A stretch of DNA of 64,000 bases from an uncultured Coprococcus sp. (lineage in GTDB: Bacteria; Bacillota; Clostridia; Lachnospirales; Lachnospiraceae), in NCBI GenBank assembly GCA_934247115.1, contig CAKQIY010000002.1, positions 1 to 64,000 on the forward strand. The letters are read 5' to 3'. This document shows positions 27,009 through 35,165 of this stretch, piece by piece. Positions within the stretch are counted from its first letter, which is position 1; the number at the start of each line of letters is the position of its first letter. The notes below the pieces were generated by a model that was not told where the DNA came from, did no database searches, and saw nothing but the letters and a program-made list of their open reading frames with translations. Both the position numbers and the translations under genes were made by a program.

Positions 27009-27060
27009 GAGGAGACAAGGGCGTCTGGTAAAAATGCAGATGCTCTGTCTCCTCATTTTT
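27009..27060 (+). terminator. Terminator-like hairpin in the importer leader (attenuator candidate)
   Basis: GAGGAGACA (27009-27017) pairs perfectly with TGTCTCCTC (27046-27054) around an inner CGTCTG/CAGATG stem, followed by ATTTTTG. No gene lies between the predicted promoter and this hairpin, so it either attenuates the importer operon or ends a small RNA of about 100 nt. Confidence 0.75.
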
Positions 27061-27161
27061 GTTATATGTGGCAGGGATTTTCACAGCTGACCGTATGAGG
27101 GATCACAGCAGCATGTAGGTGCATTTAAGACAAATAGTGACAGTTTAAGGAGGAAAGAAGT

Positions 27162-28055
27162 ATGAAGAAAAAGATTTTTTCAAAGGTGTTTTCAATGGCA
27201 ATTGCAGTGGCAATGATGGGAAGTCTTCTGGCAGGCTGCGGAAGCAGCGGGGAGACAACAACAGAAAGTGCTCCGGCGACAGAAGCAGAGACAGCAGCAG
27301 ATGCGGCAGCAGATTCAGATGATCCGGCTTGTAAGGATGCTTTGAAGGGTGTGAGTCTTGTGATTGGTACATCGGGCACATATGCACCATTTTCTTTCTT
27401 TGAAAGTGATGGAACAACACTCACGGGATATGATGTAGAGATGCTCAAGGCACTTCAGGATATTCTGGGATTTGAGATCGCAGACGATAAGATACAGGAT
27501 ATGGATTATCAGCCACTCGGCACGGCTCTTGGTCAGGGCCAGCTTGATCTTGGAGCTGCGGCACTGTGTGCAACTGATGAGAGAAAGAAGAGCATGAATT
27601 TCTCTAAGACATATTATGATGCCGGACTTAAGGTTATCGTAGCTGAGGACAATGACAAGATAACAGGTGTTGATGATCTGAAGACAGGGGACTATACAGT
27701 TGCAGTACAGTCAGGAACACTTGCTTACGAGTATGCAACAGGTGAGGGTGCATTCCCTGAGAGCTGTCTGCAGGTATTCGATTCACAGGCTCTTGCCTAC
27801 AAGGCTGTTGAGGATGGTCAGGCAGATGCAACCATATATGATGTACCCGGAACTGCTTACTCTATAAGCACAGGAGAGATACACCTGAAGATGGTAGGAG
27901 ACGAATTTTACAATGGCCAGGCTCCATATGCCATTGCATTCTCATTTGCAACATGTGAGAAGTATCCTGAGATCATAGATGATTTCAATGCAGCGATAGA
28001 TTATCTCACAGAAAATGGAACGATGGATGAGCTCAAGGCTAAGTGGTGTGAGTAG
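27162..28055 (+). CDS. Amino-acid ABC transporter substrate-binding lipoprotein
   Basis: The 297-residue protein has a lipoprotein signal with lipobox LAGC (Cys25), an Ala/Thr/Glu-rich linker, and a type 3 solute-binding fold (LVIGTSGTYAPFSFFE, LTGYDVEMLKALQDILG, AALCATDERKKSMNFSKTYY). Such proteins capture polar amino acids outside the membrane. The permease and ATPase follow. AGGAGGAAAG precedes the ATG. Its position beside the prd cluster makes proline or a related amino acid a plausible ligand, but the sequence does not prove it. Confidence 0.93.
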   Translation: MKKKIFSKVFSMAIAVAMMGSLLAGCGSSGETTTESAPATEAETAADAAADSDDPACKDALKGVSLVIGTSGTYAPFSFFESDGTTLTGYDVEMLKALQDILGFEIADDKIQDMDYQPLGTALGQGQLDLGAAALCATDERKKSMNFSKTYYDAGLKVIVAEDNDKITGVDDLKTGDYTVAVQSGTLAYEYATGEGAFPESCLQVFDSQALAYKAVEDGQADATIYDVPGTAYSISTGEIHLKMVGDEFYNGQAPYAIAFSFATCEKYPEIIDDFNAAIDYLTENGTMDELKAKWCE

Positions 28056-28136
28056 TAAAGAATAAATACGGACCCGGTGGCTGCGCAGCTGCATTTGGCT
28101 GCGTGGCTGCCAGAGTCACCCGATGGGAGTGAGTGT

Positions 28137-28802
28137 ATGAACAGTGAATTTCTAGCAACCATTATTCCTATGCTTATGCGAGGTCTGAAGGTCACGATGC
28201 AGGTTGCACTTATAGGTATAGCCTTGGGCTTTGCGCTTGGTTCACTGAGCGGCTATGCGCTTCAGAGCAAAAATAAAATAGCAAGAGGAATAGCAAATAT
28301 ATATGTATGGATAATAAGAGGCACCCCTATCGTGGTGCAGGCGCTCTATGTATTCTTTGCAGTTCCGGCACTGGTAACACTGATTAAAGGAGAGAGGTTC
28401 ACCATAGATTGTATGACAGCCGGAATAATTGTAATAACCCTCAATGCAGGAGCTTTCATCTCGGAGCTCGTCAAGGGAGCGCTGGAGAGTGTAGAGCTTG
28501 GACAGAGAGAGGCAGGACTTGCCCTTGGACTTACCAAAGGTCAGATACTCAGGCATGTTGTGATCCCTCCGGCATTTAAGAGCATGATTCCCGGACTTTT
28601 TAACCAGTTTATAATCTCGGTTAAGGATACAGCACTTTTGTCCGTTATAACAGTAAATGATATAACCAGACAGACACAGAATTATGTAGCCCGTACATAT
28701 AATACACTTCCGGCATACACGGCATGTGCTTTGTTTTATCTGATACTTCTCTCATTGCTGATGATAATACAGAAGATCGTTGAAAGCCGTGTAAAGAGCT
28801 GA
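28137..28802 (+). CDS. Amino-acid ABC transporter permease
   Basis: The 221-residue membrane protein is a HisM/GlnP-type permease. It has an N-terminal segment (LMRGLKVTMQVALIGIALGFALG), IIRGTPIVVQ, and the EAA loop ELGQREAGLALGLTKGQILRHVVIPPA that contacts the ATPase. I chose the ATG at 28137 with GGGAGTGA upstream. The 80-base gap after the binding-protein gene contains a GC-rich self-complementary stretch (about 28078-28114), which may stabilise the upstream message or reduce downstream expression. Confidence 0.94.
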   Translation: MNSEFLATIIPMLMRGLKVTMQVALIGIALGFALGSLSGYALQSKNKIARGIANIYVWIIRGTPIVVQALYVFFAVPALVTLIKGERFTIDCMTAGIIVITLNAGAFISELVKGALESVELGQREAGLALGLTKGQILRHVVIPPAFKSMIPGLFNQFIISVKDTALLSVITVNDITRQTQNYVARTYNTLPAYTACALFYLILLSLLMIIQKIVESRVKS

Positions 28803-28819
28803 GGAAGGAGTGAAGAGAT

Positions 28820-29563
28820 ATGAGTAATGAAGCATTTATTCAGATAAAGCATTTGAAGAAATCGTTTGATGATCTTGAGGTGCTCAAGGATATAAATATG
28901 GACATACATGAAGGCGAGGTTGTGTGTATTATAGGCCCGTCCGGTTCCGGTAAGAGCACATTCCTCAGATGTATAAATCAGCTCGAGACACCTACCGGAG
29001 GAGAGATATTGTACAAGGGTGAGGATCTGTGTGATAAAAAGGCGGATATACGTACGTTTCGTGAGGAAGTTGGAATGGTATTCCAGAGATTTAATCTTTT
29101 CCCTCTTAAAACGGTCCTTGGAAATGTCATGATGGCTCCAGTCCTCACAAAGCATATGGATAAAGCCGGGGCACATGAAAAGGCAATGGAGCTTCTGGAG
29201 AAGGTTGGGCTTTCGAGCAAGGCAAATGCAAAGCCGCACATGCTTTCAGGTGGACAGCAGCAGCGAGTGGCCATAGCCAGGGCACTTGCCATGGAGCCGA
29301 AGGCACTGCTCTTTGATGAGCCTACATCAGCCCTTGATCCAGAGCTTGTCGGTGAGGTACTTAGTGTAATGAGAGATCTGGCGAAGGAAGGAATGACCAT
29401 GGTCATAGTAACCCATGAGATGGCATTTGCCAGAGACGTTGCAGACAGAGTTGTGTTTATGGCAGACGGATATATAGTCGAAGAAGGCGATCCGAAGGAA
29501 GTGTTCAGCAATCCTAAGGAGGAGAGGACAAAGGCATTCCTTTCGAGATTTCTGGCTTCGTGA
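28820..29563 (+). CDS. Amino-acid ABC transporter ATP-binding protein (GlnQ type)
   Basis: The 247-residue ATPase has Walker A GPSGSGKST (residues 39-47), Q-loop QRFNLFP, signature LSGGQQQR, Walker B ALLFDEPTSALDPE and switch MVIVTHEM. It drives import by the permease encoded 17 bases upstream. GAAGGAGTGAAGAG precedes the ATG. Confidence 0.96.
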   Translation: MSNEAFIQIKHLKKSFDDLEVLKDINMDIHEGEVVCIIGPSGSGKSTFLRCINQLETPTGGEILYKGEDLCDKKADIRTFREEVGMVFQRFNLFPLKTVLGNVMMAPVLTKHMDKAGAHEKAMELLEKVGLSSKANAKPHMLSGGQQQRVAIARALAMEPKALLFDEPTSALDPELVGEVLSVMRDLAKEGMTMVIVTHEMAFARDVADRVVFMADGYIVEEGDPKEVFSNPKEERTKAFLSRFLAS

Positions 29564-29594
29564 TCGGACGTTCAAAGGAAAGAGGGTATCAGAT

Positions 29595-30197
29595 ATGAAA
29601 AAATTTGTAGTTACTATAACCAGAGAGTTTGGAAGCCTTGGAAGACCCATTGCGAAGCGCCTCTCGGAGTTGCTGGGAGTTGAATTCTACGACCGTGATA
29701 TAGTGGAGGCTGCGGCCAGACGCATGAATCTTCCTGTGTCGGTCATAAGTAAAACAGAGGAGAAGAAATCCGGATTCTTCCAGATGATGTTTCCTCTTGG
29801 CACAGAGAATGTAGAGAAGCAGAAGTCGCTCTTTGAATGCCAGTCACAGATCATACAGGATCTGGCCGGCAAGGAAAGCTGTATCATAGTTGGAAGATGC
29901 TCGGACTATGTCCTTGCAGATGAACCAAATGCCATACATGTATACATATATGCGCCATACGCAGACCGCCTTGCAAACTGCGTTGGAACTCTGGGTATGT
30001 CGAAGACGGATGCGAAGAAGATGATCGCGGAGGTTGACAGGGCCAGAGTAGCTTATCACAGGCATTTTGCCGGATATCTTCCTGATGATCCTGAGCATAA
30101 GCATGTGATAATCAACAGTGCACTTCTCGAGGTAGAGGGAACTGCACAGGCGCTTGCAGCCATAGTCAGACAGAAGTTTGGAAAAGAGACAGAATAG
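29595..30197 (+). CDS. Cytidylate kinase-like family protein
   Basis: The 200-residue protein begins VVTITREFGSLGRPIAKRLSELLGVEFYDRDIVEAAARR, the cytidylate-kinase-like family with a modified P-loop (REFGSLGRPIAK, lacking a full GKS/T). Later it has SCIIVGRCSDYVL and RVAYHRHFAG. It is distinct from the housekeeping Cmk. Such proteins are common in gut Firmicutes with unknown substrates. It lies 31 bases after the importer ATPase and 17 before the racemase fusion, so it is probably part of the same transcript. Its role in amino-acid metabolism is unknown. Confidence 0.85.
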   Translation: MKKFVVTITREFGSLGRPIAKRLSELLGVEFYDRDIVEAAARRMNLPVSVISKTEEKKSGFFQMMFPLGTENVEKQKSLFECQSQIIQDLAGKESCIIVGRCSDYVLADEPNAIHVYIYAPYADRLANCVGTLGMSKTDAKKMIAEVDRARVAYHRHFAGYLPDDPEHKHVIINSALLEVEGTAQALAAIVRQKFGKETE

Positions 30198-30214
30198 GAT
30201 CAGAGAACAGGAGC

Positions 30215-31828
30215 GTGGTCGATGTGAGAAAGATTCCTAGACTTCAAAACTATCAATATAATATAAAGACGATCGATTCCCATACCATGGGAGAGTCTAC
30301 CCGAATTGTGTATGATGGTTTCCCTGAACTCACAGGCGGCACGATGATGGACAAGAAAAAACAACTAACGCAGCAGTATGACTATCTTCGCGAAGCACTC
30401 ATGCTGGAACCGAGGGGACACAGGGATATGTTCGGCGCAGTGCTTACAAGCCCCGTACATGATGAGGCAGACTATGGAGTTATATTCATGGACAGCGGTG
30501 GCTGCCTGAATATGTGCGGACACGGGAGCATAGGTACGGCGTCCATGCTGGTGGAGACGGGAATGGTTCCGGTGTCGGAGCCCTATACAGATGTTGTTCT
30601 CGATGCCCCAAGCGGAGTCATAAGGACAAAGGTCCGCGTTGAGAATGGAAGGGCTGTCGAGGTCAGCATTCTTAATGTGCCATCATTTCTATATAAGAGA
30701 GATCTGAAGATTACGACAGAGAAATGGGGAACGATAAAATACGACATTTCATTTGGCGGATCGTTTTTTGCCATTGTAAACGCTGAGCAGATAGGTCTTT
30801 CTCTTGAGAGAGAAAATGTGGATGAGATAACAAAACTGGGTATGGAGATCAGAAGAGTGGTCAATGAGACTGTGGAGATAAAGCATCCATATCTGGATAT
30901 AACAACCGTTGATCTGGTGGAATTCTATGAGCATACAGATAATCCCCTTGCGGATATGAAAAACTGTGTGATATTTGGCGATGCTCAGGTGGACAGATCC
31001 CCGTGCGGTACGGGAACCAGCGCAAAGCTTGCGGCACTGACTGCAAAAGGAGAACTGGAGATCGGGCAGCAGTTCGTGTATGAGAGCATTACAGGATCGC
31101 TGTTCAAGGGCGTGGCAGTCCAGGAGGTGGACATCGCAGGAGGCAAGGGTATAATTCCACAGATAACAGGAAGTGCATATATAACAGGTCTGAACGAATG
31201 GGTCATAGATGAGGACGATCCGCTCAGGTATGGCTTCCTTCTCGGCAAATACGAGAAGAAGCATCAGCCGAGCGAGAGAGAACGGATCGTTGTGGCGGCC
31301 TGGGAGCTGTTTCATGAGATTGGCTACGATGCTGCCAGTGTGGACGATATATCAGATCGTGCCGGTGTTACCCGGGAAACGTTCAATAAGTATTTCGTAA
31401 AGAAGGATGATCTGGAACATACGCTGGGTGATCTGTTCGATGAGAAATATGCCCAGCTCATGGTCAACATGAATCCTGCATTTTCGTGCTTTGATAAGCT
31501 GGTCTACCTCAACAAAGAGCTTTTCACCCTCATTGAGAATATGGTGCCATTTGAGCTTGTAAGACATATATATGCGGAGGAAAAATCAGAGCAGCAGGAG
31601 CTGCTGTCGGAGACCCGTTTTTACTATAAACTGATAACCAGGATTATCCGGGATGGTCAGAGCTCTGGGGAATTTGCCCGAGAAGAATCTGCTGAGGAGA
31701 TCGCCGAGGACTATGCTTCACTTGAGCGTGGAATCATATATGACTGGTGCGTGCGTGGCGGTGCGGTGAGTCTGACTAGGAAGGGACAATCCATCATAAC
31801 GATGTATCTGGAGCATATAAAATTATGA
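30215..31828 (+). CDS. Proline racemase-family enzyme fused to a TetR-type regulator
   Basis: One continuous frame of 537 residues encodes two domains. Residues 1 to about 345 are a proline racemase-family enzyme with both catalytic cysteines: Cys101 in MCGHGSIGT and Cys264 in DRSPCGTGTSA. Keeping both points to racemase or epimerase activity and not to hydroxyproline dehydratase. Residues from about 352 form a TetR helix-turn-helix (IVVAAWELFHEIGYDAASV, AGVTRETFNKYFVKKDDL) and a helical ligand-binding half. The start is GTG at 30215 or GTG at 30224; the AGGAG at 30209-30213 fits the latter better. Its stop overlaps the next ATG. Near prd genes, an L- to D-proline role is likely. Confidence 0.88.
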   Translation: MVDVRKIPRLQNYQYNIKTIDSHTMGESTRIVYDGFPELTGGTMMDKKKQLTQQYDYLREALMLEPRGHRDMFGAVLTSPVHDEADYGVIFMDSGGCLNMCGHGSIGTASMLVETGMVPVSEPYTDVVLDAPSGVIRTKVRVENGRAVEVSILNVPSFLYKRDLKITTEKWGTIKYDISFGGSFFAIVNAEQIGLSLERENVDEITKLGMEIRRVVNETVEIKHPYLDITTVDLVEFYEHTDNPLADMKNCVIFGDAQVDRSPCGTGTSAKLAALTAKGELEIGQQFVYESITGSLFKGVAVQEVDIAGGKGIIPQITGSAYITGLNEWVIDEDDPLRYGFLLGKYEKKHQPSERERIVVAAWELFHEIGYDAASVDDISDRAGVTRETFNKYFVKKDDLEHTLGDLFDEKYAQLMVNMNPAFSCFDKLVYLNKELFTLIENMVPFELVRHIYAEEKSEQQELLSETRFYYKLITRIIRDGQSSGEFAREESAEEIAEDYASLERGIIYDWCVRGGAVSLTRKGQSIITMYLEHIKL

Positions 31829-32718
31829 AAAAAATATCCTATGTATTTATATTGCTTGCGGGAATACTGTGGGGATGTATAGGGCTGTTTGTCAGGACCC
31901 TGAATGCAAAGAATCTTGGGTCTATGGACATAGTATTTCTGAGAGCGATAGTCACTGCGGTGGCTATGACCTTGTATCTGTTATTATTTAACAGAAAGCT
32001 TCTTATCATAAAATTAAAGGATATCTGGTGTTTCCTTGGAACGGGAATTGCCAGTATAGCCTTCTTTAACTTCTGTTACTTCAAATGTATAACAGCGTCT
32101 TCGCTGTCTGTGGCCTCTGTGCTGCTATATACGGCACCGGCCATAGTGATGGTCCTGTCGTACTTTCTTTTCCATGAACGGTTCACAGTCAGAAAAGCTG
32201 TAAGCCTTGTGATGACATTTGCAGGATGTGTATGTGTAACAGGTGCTCTGGATGGACTGGACAATGTCAGCCCCAAGGGCTTGCTATATGGCTTCGGAGC
32301 AGGTCTTGGATATGCCTTATATTCTATATTCAGCAGATATGCCATAGACAAAGGCTATCATTCACTTACTATAACCTGCTACACATTTATTATCACCTCG
32401 ATTGCGACCGTATTCTTCACGGACATAGGCAGGATAATCGGTGTTGTATCAGAGAGTTGGAGCTTGGTGTGGCTGATACTGGCACTTGGAGTAGTGTGTA
32501 CCGTTGTACCGTATCTGTTATATACGCTTGGACTTGTACACGTGGAGAATTCCAGGGCATCCATTGTGGCATCCATAGAACCGGTGACGGCAACACTCAT
32601 TGGAGCAGTCGTCTTTCGAGAGAAGCTAAGTATGGAAGGCGTATTGGGCGTTGTACTTGTTATTGCGGCTTTGGTGATATGTAATTCGTCATCTGGGGAG
32701 CGGGTAAAAAGAAACTGA
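31825..32718 (+). CDS. EamA/DMT-family transporter
   Basis: The 297-residue membrane protein has ten predicted helices in two EamA repeats (ILLAGILWGCIGLFVRTL and LLYGFGAGLGYALYSIFSRYA as repeat starts). Family members export amino acids or metabolites, or import carboxylates. The ATGA overlap with the racemase fusion implies translational coupling, so its substrate may be linked to that enzyme, for example export of the 5-aminovalerate product or of excess amino acid. This is inference. Confidence 0.9.
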   Translation: MKKISYVFILLAGILWGCIGLFVRTLNAKNLGSMDIVFLRAIVTAVAMTLYLLLFNRKLLIIKLKDIWCFLGTGIASIAFFNFCYFKCITASSLSVASVLLYTAPAIVMVLSYFLFHERFTVRKAVSLVMTFAGCVCVTGALDGLDNVSPKGLLYGFGAGLGYALYSIFSRYAIDKGYHSLTITCYTFIITSIATVFFTDIGRIIGVVSESWSLVWLILALGVVCTVVPYLLYTLGLVHVENSRASIVASIEPVTATLIGAVVFREKLSMEGVLGVVLVIAALVICNSSSGERVKRN

Positions 32719-32743
32719 ACAAAACTGTTAAAGAGAATTACAT

Positions 32744-32777
32744 GGCCATCCGGACAAAAAAGTCCAGATGGCTTTTG
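32744..32777 (+). terminator. Terminator of the importer-racemase operon
   Basis: GCCATCCGGAC pairs with GTCCAGATGGC around an A-loop, followed by TTTT (32773-32776). Confidence 0.88.
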
Positions 32778-32882
32778 TGTATGACGGGACATTTACTCAG
32801 AATTTACGCATGAAAGATGATGACATTTACAATAAAAAGTATAGTATATGTTCTGTATGAAATATGATAAGGGAGGCTTTTT

Positions 32883-33674
32883 ATGGGCAGTTATGTAATA
32901 TCAGACATCCACGGATGCTATGACGAGCTGATCCGGATGCTTGAGAAGATAAATTTAGGAGACAGTGACACTCTGATATGTGCGGGAGATTATATAGATA
33001 AGGGACCAAAGAATGCCGAGGTGCTGGAATGGATAATGAATGTCCCACCAAATGTCATTCTGCTGCGCGGCAATCACGATGAGGATTTTGCACAGAATAT
33101 AGAGGCTATGAGAATTATCAGCTACAAAATGGATCTCGACAGGGATAGCCTGCAGGACACGAAAACTCTGTACCGGTCGATGAAAAAGCTTTCGAAAAAA
33201 GATGACAGCGTAAAGTTTGACCGCTGTGAGACGGTATATGAGCTGGTAGAATCCGGATATACTTTCGCACAGCTTTGCACATGGGCGGACCGGATAAAGA
33301 ACATGCCGTATCTGTATGAAACAGAAGTGTCTGGCAGGAAATGCATAGTAGTTCATGCCGCATACATCAGGAGGCTTGACACGCCGGAACTTAAGGCCAG
33401 GTATAGCTCAAGGGAAGAGTTCTATATGAACGCCAGGGGTGATGGATTTACAAATGGTGGCATCATGCAAGGCATGGTTGTGGCGGGACATACGCCGACG
33501 ACCAAAGAGGAAGAATTTGCATATAATGATGGACGGGTATTTCGAAGGTATGATGAGGAACGGGACTTTTTGTTCTATGACATAGACTGTGGATGCTGGA
33601 TGAGATATGCAGAGAAAAAGAACGCCAGACTTGCATGTATCAGGCTTGAGGATGAAAAGGTGTTTTATGTGTGA
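32883..33674 (+). CDS. Calcineurin-type metallophosphatase (PrpE/ApaH-like)
   Basis: The 263-residue protein has the phosphoesterase motifs SDIHGCYDEL, GDYIDKGP, LRGNHDEDF, VVHAAYI and VVAGHTPT, which supply the two-metal centre of serine/threonine phosphatases and diadenosine tetraphosphatases. It is cytoplasmic. It is followed by its own terminator. GGGAGG lies upstream of the ATG. Whether it acts on phosphoproteins or Ap4A cannot be decided. Confidence 0.9.
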   Translation: MGSYVISDIHGCYDELIRMLEKINLGDSDTLICAGDYIDKGPKNAEVLEWIMNVPPNVILLRGNHDEDFAQNIEAMRIISYKMDLDRDSLQDTKTLYRSMKKLSKKDDSVKFDRCETVYELVESGYTFAQLCTWADRIKNMPYLYETEVSGRKCIVVHAAYIRRLDTPELKARYSSREEFYMNARGDGFTNGGIMQGMVVAGHTPTTKEEEFAYNDGRVFRRYDEERDFLFYDIDCGCWMRYAEKKNARLACIRLEDEKVFYV

Positions 33675-33678
33675 GGGT

Positions 33679-33713
33679 GTGAAGTCCTGATTTGGTGGGC
33701 TTCACAATTTTTT
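33679..33713 (+). terminator. Terminator of the metallophosphatase gene
   Basis: GTGAAG (33679-33684) with CC pairs to GG and CTTCAC, followed by AATTTTTT. Confidence 0.82.
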
Positions 33714-33724
33714 CACAAAATTTA

Positions 33725-33751
33725 TTAGCACTCGGTATTGACGAGTGCTAA
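33725..33751. promoter_or_regulatory. CIRCE operator (HrcA binding site)
   Basis: TTAGCACTC-N9-GAGTGCTAA is a perfect match to the CIRCE inverted repeat bound by the heat-shock repressor HrcA. It overlaps the -35 of the hsp20 promoter. Confidence 0.96.
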
Positions 33752-33766
33752 CAGAAGTGGTATAAC
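33738..33766 (+). promoter_or_regulatory. Promoter of hsp20
   Basis: TTGACG (33738-33743) lies inside the CIRCE spacer and right arm; TATAAC (33761-33766) is 17 bases downstream. HrcA bound to CIRCE would block RNA polymerase directly. The leader of about 140 bases to the ATG at 33912 holds no other signal I recognise. Confidence 0.85.
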
Positions 33767-33911
33767 ATAATCAGTCAAAGGAAAGAGCTTCTAAATAGAA
33801 ATTAACGATAAGCCTTGAAGCGATCCTTTGAAAAGAAAACGAAATTATTAACATATATATACCTGATGCGATAAAGGCAGATGGGATAGATATTGGAAGG
33901 AGAGATGACTT

Positions 33912-34346
33912 ATGTTAATGCCTAGTATTATTGGAGATAGCTTTTTAGATGATTTCTTTGGATATCCTGAGAGGACATATGCAGCACCAAAGCAGACTCA
34001 GATGAATGGATTTATGCAGGCTGATGTAGCCGAGAGCGAGGACTCCTACACAGTTGAGATGAATCTTCCAGGAGTTAAGAAAGAGAATGTGAAGATAGAG
34101 CTCAAGGATGGATATCTGATCGTGAACGCTTCTACAAAGAGAGAAGTCACAGAGGAAGATAAGAAGACAAAGTACATCCGCAAGGAGCGTTACAGTGGTT
34201 CGGGCAGCAGAACCTTCTATGTTGGCAAGGATCTGACTCAGGAAGATATCAAGGCCAAGTTTGAGGACGGAGTGCTTAAGCTCACAGTTCCAAAGATTGA
34301 GAAGAAACCAGAGGAGCCAAAGTCAAAGTATATAACAATTGAATAA
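33912..34346 (+). CDS. Small heat-shock protein Hsp20 (alpha-crystallin)
   Basis: The 144-residue holdase has the alpha-crystallin domain from about residue 35 (QADVAESEDSYTVEMNLPGVKKENVKIELKDG), the usual FxYxGxGSR-like stretch (RKERYSGSGSRTFYVG), and FEDGVLKLTVPK near the end. It binds unfolding proteins without ATP. GGAGAG precedes the ATG, and a CIRCE-controlled promoter lies upstream, so it is a heat-shock gene. Its N-terminus resembles the Firmicutes Hsp18 group (MLMPSIIGDSFLDDFFG). Confidence 0.96.
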   Translation: MLMPSIIGDSFLDDFFGYPERTYAAPKQTQMNGFMQADVAESEDSYTVEMNLPGVKKENVKIELKDGYLIVNASTKREVTEEDKKTKYIRKERYSGSGSRTFYVGKDLTQEDIKAKFEDGVLKLTVPKIEKKPEEPKSKYITIE

Positions 34347-34384
34347 ATATACGATAGATGATTACTTTCATTTGTATATAAAAG

Positions 34385-34422
34385 TCCGGCGCAGGGACCT
34401 CCCTCCTGCGCCGGATTTTTTT
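34385..34422 (+). terminator. Terminator of hsp20
   Basis: TCCGGCGCAGG pairs perfectly with CCTGCGCCGGA (34385-34415), followed by seven T. Confidence 0.95.
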
Positions 34423-34508
34423 GTGGCGTCATTGTTGATTGACAACCTTAACTCACAGATTATAATGGGAATAAGCATAAATACAAATATGACAAGGAGA
34501 TGTACGAC

Positions 34509-35162
34509 ATGAGATATAAGGCAGCGATATTTGATATGGACGGAACAATACTTAATACTTTGGAGGACCTGACGGACAGTACCAACTATGCGCTTGCTCA
34601 TCACGGATTTCCGGAGAGAACTATAGATGAGGTTAGAAGATTTGTTGGTAATGGCATACGAAAGCTCATTGAGAGAGCTGTGCCGGCGGGAACTGATGTG
34701 GCAACGATAGATCAGGTGTTTGATACATTTGCTTCTTATTATAAAGAGCATAGTGCCATCAAGACCAGACCATATGACGGAATACATGATGCCATTGCAA
34801 AGCTTAGGGCAGCAGGTGTGAAGACTGCGGTCGTGTCCAACAAGGCGGATTTCGCAGTGCAGGATCTGTGTGTTGACTATTTCCCGGGAATGTTTGATTT
34901 CGCACTTGGAGAGAAGTCTGGCATAGCAAAGAAACCGGCACCTGACATGGTGGAGGAGTGCCTCAGAACGCTTGGTCTTGAGAAGAAGGATGTCGTATAT
35001 ATAGGTGACTCTGATGTGGATCTTGCCACAGCAAGAAATTCTGGAACGGATGTCATCATGGTCGGCTGGGGATTCAGAGACGAGGAGTTCATCATGAGCC
35101 TTGGCGCACCATTTGTCATACATGACACACAGAAGATCGTTGATATAGTATTGGGAGAGTAG
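34509..35162 (+). CDS. HAD-family phosphatase (phosphoglycolate phosphatase-like)
   Basis: The 217-residue protein has motif I FDMDGTILNT, an alpha-helical cap, motif II VVSNK, the Lys in GIAKKPAPD and motif IV YIGDSDVDLATA. This is the Gph/PGP-like HAD subfamily, which removes phosphate from 2-phosphoglycolate, nucleotides or pyrophosphate. I chose the ATG at 34509, 9 bases after AAGGAG; an ATG at 34500 touches that site directly and is unlikely. The MocR gene follows after 3 bases. Confidence 0.92.
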   Translation: MRYKAAIFDMDGTILNTLEDLTDSTNYALAHHGFPERTIDEVRRFVGNGIRKLIERAVPAGTDVATIDQVFDTFASYYKEHSAIKTRPYDGIHDAIAKLRAAGVKTAVVSNKADFAVQDLCVDYFPGMFDFALGEKSGIAKKPAPDMVEECLRTLGLEKKDVVYIGDSDVDLATARNSGTDVIMVGWGFRDEEFIMSLGAPFVIHDTQKIVDIVLGE

Positions 35163-35165
35163 TGG

